NCBI RefSeq assembly: GCF_004193775.1
Contig: NC_041005.1
Span: 436,501-500,500, forward strand
Length of the DNA stretch: 64,000 bases
DNA from: Glycine soja
Lineage: Eukaryota > Streptophyta > Magnoliopsida > Fabales > Fabaceae
Reading direction: 5' to 3'
The position numbers and the translations under genes were made by a program. Below, one piece after another: positions 13,524 through 24,059 of the stretch. The notes below the pieces were generated by a model. It saw only the letters and a program-made list of their open reading frames with translations, had not been told where the DNA came from and did no database searches. Position 1 is the stretch's first letter. The number at the start of each line of letters is the position of its first letter.

Positions 13524-14569
13524 CTATGAATGAGAGGGAGGCCAGTTTCCAAACCATGGGTGTTGGTAAAAGAACTTTGGAGGTTCCATCTTGGGAAGAG
13601 GTGGACACGGCTTCTTGAAATGGAAAGGAGGAAAGTATTTAAAATATGGTGGCGACGGCGCGGTAGGAGTAGGCTCATAAATGGGAGTAGGAGGAGGAAG
13701 TGGCTTGTAAATGGGAGTGGGAGGTGGAAGTGGCTTGTAAATGGGAGTGGGAGAAGGTGTTTTTTCCTTTGGGGGGCATGGTTTATTCACAACTGGAGAT
13801 GGAGTACTAATAGGAGGTTTCTTATATGGTGCTGGGGGTTTCTTATACACTGGCACTGGAGGAAGAGGTTCCTTATAGACTGGCACAGGGGGAGGGAGAG
13901 AGTAGTCATCTTTAGGAGGGTAAGGGAATTCTGGGTGGTGTTTGAAGAAATGCCAAAAGAAGGCTGAAGTGCACAATGCTGATGAGAATCTGAGTTTTCC
14001 AGCAGCAGGTGCAAGGGTGTGTGTGTCTTCAGAGACTGACCTGGTCACAATTTTGGAGTTTCCGTGGGAAGGGCAAGGTTCAGCAGATGCACTATGCAAC
14101 TGGGCATAGCAATCTTCTTTTAGCTCACCATCTTCAACCATGTCCTGTGGAAGTGATACTTTGAAGTTTCCATATTCATCAAGCGCACCTGCCCCTCTCG
14201 TTCTGAAGTGTCCATGTCGTGACTTGCAATCTACCGTCACACGTAACCCTACACGCAAGTAACGCAAACGATTCTCATATAGACTAGAATTTGGCTTCGT
14301 ACAATAGATGATGATTAAATAAAAACCAATAGTTTATTGACATTATTCCACTAATCATATATATAACATATTCATGTACTGCTATGACACAAAGTACCTG
14401 AGAAAGCGTGGTTATTCTTAATATTGTTCTGCCTGCAGTCTGCGCATTCTCCTAGGCCAACTACCTCCACTGTCCTGTGCTCTTCATTGTTGAATCCTGT
14501 TACCACAAAAAACACAGACAACAACCAGAAGCACACTAGTGCTCCTTGGCGCCCGATGAAAATTTGCAT
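13524..14569 (-). CDS. Proline-rich wall protein with N-terminal Ole e 1-like domain (PRP4-like)
   Basis: Two exons, 14569..14398 and 14248..13524 (stop TAG), 897 bp, 298 aa. The joint falls in phase 1 (TCA G | GG TTA) with donor G|GTACTT and acceptor GTGTAG. Exon 1 gives a signal peptide (ALVCFWLLSVFFVVTGF) followed by VEVVGLGECADCRQNN. Exon 2 continues with GLRVTVDCKSRHGHFRTRG and LDEYGNFKVSLP, the Ole e 1-like fold with conserved Cys. A cell-wall proline-rich region follows: PVYKEPLPPVPVYKKP units, three copies of a PLPPPTPIY-type decamer, and a KPCPPK stretch. It ends ..HPWFGNWPP near the C-terminus. Lys/Tyr/Pro-rich repeats of this kind are crosslinked into walls. Secretion and a structural wall role are inferred from family and signal peptide. 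A TATAAAT box sits at 14678-14672. Confidence 0.88.
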
Positions 14570-14671
14570 TGGGAATTGCAGTTACTGATCCCAATGCCAA
14601 TAAACTAGAACAGCAGATAAGGCAGACTTGGAACTGAGAGATGAAGTAGATTGAGATTCATCATAAGCTTA

Positions 14672-14678
14672 ATTTATA
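14672..14678 (-). promoter_or_regulatory. Likely TATA box of the PRP4-like gene
   Basis: Minus-strand TATAAAT about 105 bp upstream of the ATG at 14569. The position suits a short 5' UTR; no other evidence. Confidence 0.4.
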
Positions 14679-14699
14679 ACAATCATATTCGTAAATGGA

Positions 14700-17200
14700 T
14701 GGCTCACTGACTCTGAAATTAATCACCCCACGTAGTCACGTGGGGCCGGAGACCGTTATGTGACTTGGATGCTTAAAGGGAAATGATATTAACGTGCAAA
14801 CCAGCAGCAAATCACTAAATGTATCTTTATGTGCAATATCTGTCTCAACCTACCAAAATAGCTCTAATAAGTCACTTATTCAAGTTACTTAATTGTTCAT
14901 CTTTTTTCTTGCAGCAATAAATTCCCGGCTATGTTACTACTATTACATTGGTCAGGACTAAGGAGCCCAAGTAGTTTCCAATTTATCCTTTATTATTAGT
15001 TAAAATGTATGTAAATCCCATTAAGTGAGACATCTACTCTACATTGGAAAGGTTTCTTAATTATAATTTGTTGCTAATCAACATGTGTTGTGTCTCAAAG
15101 AAAAAGGGTTGATATATATATATATATATCTAGAAAAAGAAAGAATATTGATAAAAAAAAAAAGGGGTGGGGGGCTAGTACAAATTTATGTTCCATTGAT
15201 TTGTACATTTGAGAGCGTTAAGAGTAACCACCATCCCCTTTGCGTTTCACCACTAATTTCATACCTCAACCAACTCATTTTACGGGACCCTATCAAATTT
15301 AGAGATTCAATCTGTTCCCATATGACTACACATGCATCTGCTATCCAAAAAATTGATGCCAGCAGCAGACATTAGTTATTGTCATTACTAATTAGTTAAT
15401 CTTTAATACGCTAGTCTCATTTAAACCATGAAGAAAAACAGAAAGCGCTCGAACTATGAAATTGCTGCGATTTTCAGCGGAAATACATCAATACTACAAC
15501 AACATCATTACTGTGTAATTGAATATTGGGGCGAGTGAAGGTTTCCGATGATACAAATACATTCAACTTTATTACATACTGCTACAAATGTTGTGTTAAA
15601 GCAATCGTCATCGCTGAATTCACCACCCAATGGTTGAGTTCTTGGTGTGCTTTTGTTTACCGCTAAATGCTAATCCTCTTAACGTGCATGAGCATCAACT
15701 ACTGAAAATTATGTCGAGTTAAAATTATTTAATAATGAGTGACTTAATTACATCATCTTTTGTTGGAAAGAGCCACTACACCAGGAAATTAAAGTAGAAC
15801 AACCTCGTGTCAAGAGAGGGTGAAATGGAAACAAGAAAGGTAAAAATATAGTCTCTTCCTTAATGTCTATTACAAAGTGTGATGAGTTCTATTAGTTTGC
15901 TCACCAGAAGAAGTTTTGCTATTACCATAGGCAAAAAGACCTCAACAATTCATTGTTATGTATCGATATATAGTCTTAAATTCATCAGGAATCCCCTTAT
16001 TATTTTATCAACGCACAAGAAAGTCCTGAAAATTTTGCGAGTAAGAACGCATGCAATAAATTTGAATTTTTGTGCGATTTATTAAAGGACTCAGCCCTCG
16101 ATAATTTAGTCTTTAGTAATGTTCAAGGCTAAAATTTCGGTAATTCGCAGGTAAGAAGGCAACAAATTTGTTTTTTTTTTTTTTGTGTAATTCACCGGGG
16201 GTTAAGTTGTCAATAATTTGACCTTCAGCATACCCACAAAAAAATGGTGTTAATTTATTTATTTTTATTTAAACACATGTCCCATGCTTCCATAGCTAAG
16301 TGGAACAAAATTACAACATGTTTGAAGCAAAACATACAAAAGGTTACTTAATTAAAACTTAAAAGTACGTTCAGCCCACCCAAACATATGCATTCAGTCT
16401 CTCTCTATCCACACGCAAAGAACATATTTCTCCAGTCTCCACACACAAAGAACATATCTCTCCAGTCTCCACACACAATGACACAAAGAACATATTAAAT
16501 GAGATTTTTCTTATTTTTAAAAACAATAACTATAGATGAAATCATTAAATCATATTTAAATAGTCAAAATTAAATTAAAAAAATACACAAGTTTTTTAAA
16601 TGGTTATGTAACTATTAATTATTTTTTAATCTTAATCAACCATATATGATCGGAAAACCCAGATTTAATATGGACCATTAGATCGAAGACACACTCTTCG
16701 CAAGGTAAATCATCCTCTCCTTTTTCCAGTGAGTTTCCCCTCCCCTTTTTTTTGTAGCATTCAGCTATACAAAGCAGTTTCTTTTATTTTTTTTTCTTAA
16801 GCAATTAAGCATTTCTGAATTTCAGTTGTTCGCATACAAAAATATTAAGAAATGTGGTTTATATGTGCTATTTTGTCATCAGCACTATGACAGGGTCCAG
16901 GGATAAACGCAGAACGCTCTATTTATACGTTACTTTAGAGAAACAAGAGCAAATGCCCTTGTATATATGTGTCATGGAAAAATTTGCTTGGCAATTTAAT
17001 TTGAATAACCATATGGTGATCAGAGTTATGCATGGCATGATGATGTCATCTAATTTATGTTAATTTAGCGCTCCCATCCTTCTGAATAGTAAGATACCTA
17101 GCCATCCATATACACTTGGAATACCCCAAACAAATTAATAAGTTATACACTCAAAGAATAAATGCCAAACCCAACCAAGGCTATATGAGAAGCATGGAAG
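14700..17200. other. AT-rich intergenic region with minor repeats
   Basis: No gene was recognised. A (TA)n run lies at about 15113-15130. 16394-16495 is a short tandem array of a 30-35-bp unit built on CAGTCTCCACACACAAAGAACATAT, three imperfect copies. Confidence 0.4.
16394..16495. repeat. Short tandem array, about three 30-35-bp units
   Basis: Three imperfect copies of a unit with CTCCAGTCTCCACAC and AAAGAACATAT. Seen directly in the sequence; non-coding. Confidence 0.7.
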
Positions 17201-17242
17201 CTGGTAAAGTCATAAGGTTTGTGCTTTGTGAGAGAGGAGAAA

Positions 17243-17524
17243 ATGGAGCGGTTCTACCCCAAGAGAAGGGGAAGTGGTCTTGCAGAATGGAAACAGGGTG
17301 GGAGCATGGGCAATGTTTCTGCACCTCCGGGCCATTTGCTCACCATATTCGGCATTGTCATTGGCTTGTTGTCCTTCTCCCGTTACAAAGACTACAAGGC
17401 TCAGCTCCATACCACAGCCTTCAGCTTTCAGCTATTCCTCTTCTTGTTGCCCGTCTTCTTCATCTTCTTCATCTTTTCATATTCTACTACCTCAAGGCTC
17501 AACTTTCACGCATTCAGACCATGA
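17243..17524 (+). CDS. Small plant membrane protein, probably C-terminally truncated
   Basis: 93-codon frame starting MERFYPKRRGSGLAEW and continuing APPGHLLTIFGIVIGLLSFS (helix 1), a short hydrophilic loop RYKDYKAQLHTT, and FQLFLFLLPVFFIFFIFSYS (helix 2), ending RLNFHAFRP. I recall plant proteins with this PPGHxLTIFGIV..YKxQ..NFQLFLFxxP pattern that go on to a third segment containing a PWGVA motif; the family has no well-established function. Here a TGA follows FRP. The next about 40 bases still show HDSN and then GVAS, but in two other frames, so one or two small indels may have removed the tail. Either a shortened gene or a young pseudogene. It is divergent to the related membrane-protein gene at 19.2 kb. 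Confidence 0.55.
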   Translation: MERFYPKRRGSGLAEWKQGGSMGNVSAPPGHLLTIFGIVIGLLSFSRYKDYKAQLHTTAFSFQLFLFLLPVFFIFFIFSYSTTSRLNFHAFRP

Positions 17525-17599
17525 CTCTAACTGCCACTGGAGTTGCTTCATACAAAGTAACGCTTGTCTCTTTCTATTCTTTATGTAACTAATAAATAA

Positions 17600-18850
17600 A
17601 CAAGTTAACATTTATGTTGCAACTTAATTGCAAGTAGCTTTTTTTATTTTATTTCTTGCTCTACTACAATTTCTCGCAATATTTAAGCAATGTTTGGATA
17701 GCATTGAAAAAGTAATTTTACGAATTCTAATGTACACAATGAATAAGTAAAAAATGTTACTTTTAAAAATACAAGTACTTTTAACAATGTGCTTAATTTT
17801 GTCTCCAAAATCACGGTGAAAAATTAAAAAAAAGATGAAACAACTATTTCTTATTTTTAGCTTTTAACATGAAATCCAAACATGAACTTAAAACATCTAC
17901 CTCCGATTGCTTCTCTTTCTCTTACGAAGTAGTATGTCTTAAGGTATGACTAGAGTAGTTTATTTCATATTTACAAGATCTTGTAGTTAATATTTTATAG
18001 AGGTAGTATTGACAAAAAAAAGGTTACTCCTTAATATTAGATTTAAATAATTATCAAATTTACTTAAGAATAAAATATTTCTTGAAAAAGATGGTTTGTC
18101 ATTTTGGACTAATTATTTTCCATTCTCAGATATTAACTAGCGATAAATAAGTGACTCGTAAAATTTTTTAATAACGCAGATGACAAGCTATCTTACAGAG
18201 CATTACTTGTCTATGGAATGTAGAGACAAAGCTATCTTACTGAGCATTTTGTAAAATTGCTTAATAACGCAGATGACAAGTTATTCTTTAACCCGGTTGA
18301 GTGTAATTCAGTACACTCAATAGCCAACAATTTATTATACAGGTCTCAACTCTCAAGAAAATAATGATGTCGAATTACATTATTTTAAACCTAAACAACA
18401 AGCAAATCCACCAAAATTGCGTTTCTTCCCTCATCTTTTAAGCAGAAATACCGGATCAAGTTTTGTTCTCTAATACTAAGTATCTAAGTAACGCAAGTAA
18501 GAAACCGTTGTTTCGATTATAATATAATCTTTTATTTGAATCATCAATAACTTATTTATCAATCTTTTTTCTTTTAATAAAAAAAAGTTATTAAAATCTT
18601 TTATATCCCTTTGCCCGTTTGTCATCATCATATTCATGTAGGAAGAAATACATTCATAATCACAAAACACCTTAAATACAATTCATAAATTCATATTCAT
18701 AGAGCAGCATAATCTAATCATCTACATATCTACGATAATCACAAAGGCTTGCATCAAAGTTACTATGTCCTTTCTCTATAAATAAGTAATAAACACAAAC
18801 AAAGCTCGTAACTATAGAGATACCAAGAAACTCTAAACAGAGGACGAAAT
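17600..18850. other. Intergenic region with local duplication
   Basis: No gene. 18158-18285 holds two copies of GTAAAATT..TTAATAACGCAGATGACAAG separated by about 90 bp, with a partial extra copy of AAAGCTATCTTAC.GAGCATT between them. The rest is AT-rich. Confidence 0.5.
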
Positions 18851-18854
18851 AAAA

Positions 18855-19247
18855 TCAAACAAACCAGGCATCAAGAAAAGTGGAGTGATAATGAAGAAGC
18901 ACGAGAACAAGCAGGATCAAAGCAGCAACACCCCAAGGGGAGCTACCCTCTGATGGGAAGTGGTGGGTTCTCCTACGCCTCTCCCATGGCGAGGAGTTAA
19001 AGAAGAACCATTCTGAAGTATCCACTGACGATAACCAACGAACTACGAGTATTAGCACCACTGGTGTGGCTAACAGCATCCACCCCAGTTGTTCTTCAGC
19101 GGCTTCAACTACTTCTTCATACGACAAGTACCATGAAATGCCGAGGAATAGAAGGATCAGTGATAAGATTAGCAGAACGGGGTATGGCACGGGGTTTAGA
19201 CTGAAACCGTCCAAAACAGAGGATGCTCTGCTTCTACCATAGCCCAT
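18855..19247 (-). CDS. Small three-helix plant membrane protein with SSPWGVA motif
   Basis: Intronless frame, 130 aa, starting MGYGRSRASSVLDGFSLNP. There are three hydrophobic segments: PVLLILSLILLFLGISWYL (residues about 23-41), WMLLATPVVLILVVRWLS (about 56-73) and WGVAALILLVLVLLHY (about 104-119). The loop between the first two is acidic, YEEVVEAAEEQ. The motif GSSPWGVAAL precedes helix 3, and the C-terminus is FLDAWFV. It belongs to an uncharacterised plant transmembrane-protein family that I recognise by this motif; I assign no biochemical role. A TATAAAT box is present at 19297-19291, about 45 bp upstream of the ATG. Length and ends look complete. Confidence 0.8.
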   Translation of the reverse strand: MGYGRSRASSVLDGFSLNPVPYPVLLILSLILLFLGISWYLSYEEVVEAAEEQLGWMLLATPVVLILVVRWLSSVDTSEWFFFNSSPWERRRRTHHFPSEGSSPWGVAALILLVLVLLHYHSTFLDAWFV

Positions 19248-19290
19248 TTTAATTCAGAACTGTTGGATGAGTTTGTGTCCTGTTTTGTTT

Positions 19291-19297
19291 ATTTATA
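19291..19297 (-). promoter_or_regulatory. Possible TATA box of the 130-aa membrane-protein gene
   Basis: Minus-strand TATAAAT 44 bp upstream of the ATG at 19247. If it is used, the 5' UTR would be very short. Confidence 0.35.
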
Positions 19298-19299
19298 AT

Positions 19300-22200
19300 A
19301 GCTGAAGATGAGGACGAGAGTGCTACGTTTGGTTGGTCGCTTATTTTGCGAAATAAAGTTTGTACTTGATGATTTGGCGCTGTCTGATTTGTGGGAGTGC
19401 AACCCATTTAAAATGATAGTCAAAAGATCGGAGTTAGTGACACTAGGTACGACATCCTAAACAAGGGTAATGTGTAGGACATCATATACCACAAAACAAA
19501 GTGTGTGTTTTATATGTATATACTATTAATTTTTAATTAATTGCTTTTTGAACGGGTAGGTTTGCATTGTGAATAACTGAATACATCTGGTTGTTGCTCA
19601 ATTCATTACTATTTACGAGGGATGCCCCACCATTCAAATGGAGACACGTTGTAGTTATCCTGTGCGAAAGTAATGTTACCTGTTAGAATGAGGAAAAAGA
19701 GTAACGTACAACTAGTTAATTATATTCCTCGGCGAAAAAAAAACTAGTTAATTTTTTTATCATATAAAAGCTAGTTCATTATATTGATATGTAGTTAATT
19801 ATATTTCATAAATGGTTAAAAGTAAATCAACATGATCCTATACTGGTACATAGTTAACGGTGTTATAAGGTTGGGAGAAAGATATTTTAAGTTTGAATTA
19901 ATAAAAATTAATAACATATTTTTGATAAAAAATACTTAATAATATTATAAGTTTATTGAAATATTTATGATGTATTTGATTCAGGGGATGAAGATAGAGA
20001 TAATGAAAATAGAAGATTTTTTTAAAAAATTAAATAGATAATGAAAATAGAAGAAAAATTTAATGAGTCTCGCATTGGATGCATCAAATTTCTCTCATCC
20101 TTTCTTAAACCAAACATAACTTTAAGGTTTGATTATATTTAGTTTGATAATTTATCTTTTAAAAAATTTAATTTAATCTTTTATCTTTTTAGAGCACGAT
20201 TTTGAATTATGTTTAATTATTTCAAGATATGAAACTTGTTATATTAGATACCCTTACAAGAAGATTATAAAACTTAATTGATATTTTGATAACGGTAAAA
20301 TATGAGCTAATTTAATAGTTAATTTTGACTAATAAATGGGTGTGATTTCTTTATTTTATTATTATTTTTAATAAAATAATGAAGAAATTATCATCTTTGC
20401 TATTTTTTATCAACATAATTCAAAAGAAGAAGATTTTAAGTGTTTTGAAGGGAAAATTGATGCAAAAATTGGACAAAAAAACCTTGAAGAAAAGTTGAAA
20501 GAATTGGACAACTTGCTTAGCATGCAATCCAAGCTAAGTGTGCAGTCTCGCTCAGCGCGCAACCTAGGCTTAGCACGAGAAGACCCACGAGAAAGCCTAG
20601 ATGCGCTAAGTGCGAGGTCAGCATAAATGTAAGCTACCTTAGGCCTATAAAAGGAGGACAAAGCAAAAGGAAAATACACACCGAGTCTGAGAACTATCTA
20701 AAGCCTACATTTATCCCTTAGGAAAAACCTAAACTCTTTTTGTTGAGAGCCTTGAGGCCAAACTCTTGTAATATAATTTGTTCCTATTATTTATTTAATG
20801 TAATTGCAATTATGTTTTTATTATTCTTCTGTGTGTTTTTCTGTTATTATGTCCTGATCACCCATACATGGTAATGCATTAAAAAATGGTTATTTTCTAA
20901 AGAAATGAGAAATAGTATCTGAATAAATTCATTGCTAGGAATAGATAAACATTTATTTTACCCACGAATTTTTATATATCTTATCTTAATGCGGTTTGTT
21001 TATCTTTATAAAGAAAATTGAAAAAAAAAAGATAAATAAACTAGGTCCTTCATGCAGGAAATTAAAGATAAGATAATTTAGTAGATGAGAGTGAAAACAA
21101 CGATTTCATTTATTAGAGAAAATCTACTGCAATACATTATAAGTAATTTTGATATGCTAGGTCCCAACATCATATTTCATCTCTTTTCATTAAATTGGTG
21201 TTTACTTTCCTTATTATCTTTTTGTCTGTCTTACTCTAAATTTCATATTTATAATTTTTTATCTCTTTCTTTTCATTACTTAATAATTGGGTTTATATCA
21301 CTTAAAGTAGAACCAAAATTCTTGTTAACATGTTTGAAAAAAATCATAAACAATAAAAATTGTGTGAAAAATGAGTGTTACATGAAAATCAAAAAAATAA
21401 TCTAATATTAAATTTTTCTATTTTTCAGTTGCTCATTAGATTTATTTTTTGTATAATTTTCAGTGTGTTTATAATTCATTTTGACTGATTTTTTTTATGC
21501 ATGTGGATTTAATGAAATAAATTTCACATCTTAAATTAATAAAATATGATTCAAAACCGTGTTCCAAAATTGACAATAATTATTATTATATATGATAAAA
21601 TTATTGAAATTATCACTTTAAAATACCTGTATAATTTCTAATTAGTTCACAATGTAAAATTTTTAAGCTAACAATACATACATGAAAATTAAATTTATAT
21701 TACAAATGTATTTAATATTATATTATGTGGAATATTTAATTCTTAATTTGTTTGGATTAAATGGAAGTAAATAACGTAGCGGGTAAAACGATTTCACGCT
21801 CATACGAATATATGTGATTTTTTTTTACAGCAAATTTATGTGATTGTTAGTGATCTTTGTTTTAAGACATATTGTAACCCCTCCTTCTCTAATTTTTTAA
21901 AACAAACTATATTTTTTTAATAAGAAAATGATATGAATTTAGAATTTATTAATGTAATTATATATTTGGGATAACAATATAATTATATATAATGATATAC
22001 GTTAAGCTTTGTTTATTTTTAATTTCTCTTAAATGTTTTTTCAAATTCATGACTGAAAATAAGTGTTATTGGTTGATTAGTTTTTTTAGGAAAGTTGATT
22101 AGATATCTACTTTGGTTTAGTTAAAAAAAATTGAAGAAAATAATTTTTAAAATATTTAATCTTTCCCAAGTATCTACTTAATTTACTGTATTTGATTCAG

Positions 22201-23765
22201 TAGGTTTACATAGTGAATGCCAATCCGGAATGATGTTGCTCAATTGTCGATGTGAGGGTTGCCCCACAAGTGAAGCGTAGCCACGTCTTAGTTATTTCGT
22301 GCACATTTTTTTTAACTAGCTAAATCCCTTTATATTCCATACTTCACATTTGGTACCTCATAATTTTAAATTTTAGTTATTTATTTATTTATTAGTAAGT
22401 CTATTGTAAACTTTTTAACAAAACTTACGGATGTGATATGCTAATTATAACGTGACATTGATAAATGACATATGTTATGCATATGTTAACATATTATTAA
22501 TAGTATGACGAGATACTAATATCTTGATATAGCAAACACATTAGTTATGTATTGAATTATCACGTTATCTATTAGTATGTTAGTGTTATGTCATTAGTAA
22601 TATATTACACATAAAATTTGTAACTTTTTATCCAACTATAAATTAATATATAAAATTTCACCAAATGAGTTAAATAAATTTACAAATTATATATTTAGTA
22701 AGTTAAAAATAAATAATAAGTTAGTGATGATAATTTATAAATATTTTTCTGTAACTTGACATTATATTATTTATATTGAAAAAATTGTTAGTTAAATAAT
22801 AATAATAGAAATAAAAAAAAAACACATGTCTTGAAGTGTGTAATAACATTATTGTATAGACATAATTAAAACGATAAAGTCGTAAAAATTATTAAAAATA
22901 AATGTGATTACATCTTAATTATAAGTAAGTGTAATGAAAAAATATAATAAATGACACTTTAATTATAAGTAAAGTGAATGTTATACTATAATAAGAAAAA
23001 GCTTGTTAATTGCAATTTGCAAATACATCCCCTGTGTGGTGGTTGCGCAAAGATGCGTAATCCCCTTAAAAGCTACCGCTTTATACTGAGTCAGGCTGAT
23101 ACAAAAGAAAATAGTTGAGCTGCGGTGGGGACAAACTTTAGGTAATAGGTCACGCTTCAGCCATTTCAATTTTCAAGTCATGAAGAAACCATGCTGTTTT
23201 CCTTTCTTCTCCTGTTCTTCTTTTTCTTCCCTGTTTAAACAATTGGAATAATCTCAACAAATTATAATCAAACTTCTAACCTTGCAAGAGCCCATTTTCC
23301 GTCACACGGTTTTCGCATTCCTAATGCCACAATTAATTTTATGTTCACACGAAAAGGAACCATATTCTCCCCGAGAATTAATTTCAACTATAATTTAAGT
23401 ATTTAAACTAGAGGCGTCACAATTTACACAAATCCCTCTTCATTAACTGTTTGGAATTGGCTCTTCCAAGACAATAAAGCAAACACGAAAGTTCAATCTC
23501 CTAAAAAAAGGTACTATATTATTCTTAAATTATGGTAACATAATGACCCAACCCAGAACAATTAATTAATAACAAAAATATTGTTCTCATTTGGATTATA
23601 TATAAATTAGTAACACAACCCTGACCCTGCCTTTTAGTTTTCGTAACAAACAATGAAACAAGCACATAATTTACACGATCATAATATTCCAAATACAATA
23701 TTTTACTTAGTGACCAAAGATATGAGATAATCATAGAGCACTGAACACTAGCAGGTGTTGGACTG
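19300..23765. other. AT-rich intergenic region with a degraded LTR-like stretch and a duplicated upstream segment
   Basis: No intact gene. It holds a possible LTR remnant at 20400-20870 (separate entry). A segment of about 110 bp is present at 19556-19670 and again, diverged, at 22200-22305 (GTTGCTCAATT, GGG.TGCCCCAC, ACACGT/CCACGT, TAGTTAT). The remainder is very AT-rich. Confidence 0.45.
20400..20870 (+). mobile_element. Possible degraded Ty3/gypsy-type LTR fragment
   Basis: A less AT-rich island built from CTTAGCATGCAATCCAAGC, CGCTCAGCGCGCAACC and GCGCTAAGTGCGAGGTCAGC. It is followed by CCTATAAAAGGAGGAC (a plus-strand TATA box at about 20647-20653) and GAGCCTTGAGGCCAAACTCTTGTAATATA. Repeated GCTTAGC/GCTAAG words upstream of a TATA box are typical of LTRs I know from soybean gypsy elements. 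No partner LTR, PBS or coding region was seen nearby, so it could be a solo or broken LTR. The boundaries are approximate. Confidence 0.4.
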
Positions 23766-23768
23766 ACA

Positions 23769-24044
23769 CTAGCAGTAACAGTAGCAGACATGCTTACACC
23801 GATAGCACGTTGGCTTTGCATAAACCCTCCTGGGAGTTCCAATCAGTGACAGCAAAAGCAAGATGAGTAGTACTAGTATCGGTGTGATCAAAGCTGACCA
23901 ATTCGTCTTCTTTTCTTCAACTACCACCACTTGTTCACGCGTAAAGAGCCAAGGTATGCCAAGAAGCATCAAGGCCACCGCCAACATCACAATAACATCT
24001 GATGTATGAGTACTATAATTGCGTTTATAGCAATAGTAACCCAT
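23769..24044 (-). CDS. Small two-helix membrane protein with Cys-rich tail
   Basis: Intronless 91-aa frame starting MGYYCYKRNYSTHTSD. Helix 1 is VIVMLAVALMLLGIPWLF, then a charged loop REQVVVVEEKKTNW, then helix 2 LITPILVLLILLLLSLIG, a short basic segment (TPRR), and a tail rich in Cys and Tyr (CYRCKHVCYCYC). It aligns by eye with the 130-aa protein 4.8 kb away on the same strand: shared LGI.W, E.VV..EE, W..L.TP and the LS after helix 2. The third helix and PWGVA motif of that protein are missing and replaced by the Cys-rich tail. It is therefore probably a diverged tandem paralogue. Function unknown; membrane location is inferred. Confidence 0.65.
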   Translation of the reverse strand: MGYYCYKRNYSTHTSDVIVMLAVALMLLGIPWLFTREQVVVVEEKKTNWSALITPILVLLILLLLSLIGTPRRVYAKPTCYRCKHVCYCYC

Positions 24045-24059
24045 CCTCAGAAATCTGGA

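Noticed and set aside
13530..13967. 145-codon plus-strand frame rich in Arg/Trp/Gly
   Set aside because: Antisense shadow of the proline-rich repeats of the PRP4-like gene.
20410..20679. 89-codon minus-strand frame rich in Ser/Arg
   Set aside because: Lies wholly inside the LTR-like repeat island; no protein family resemblance.
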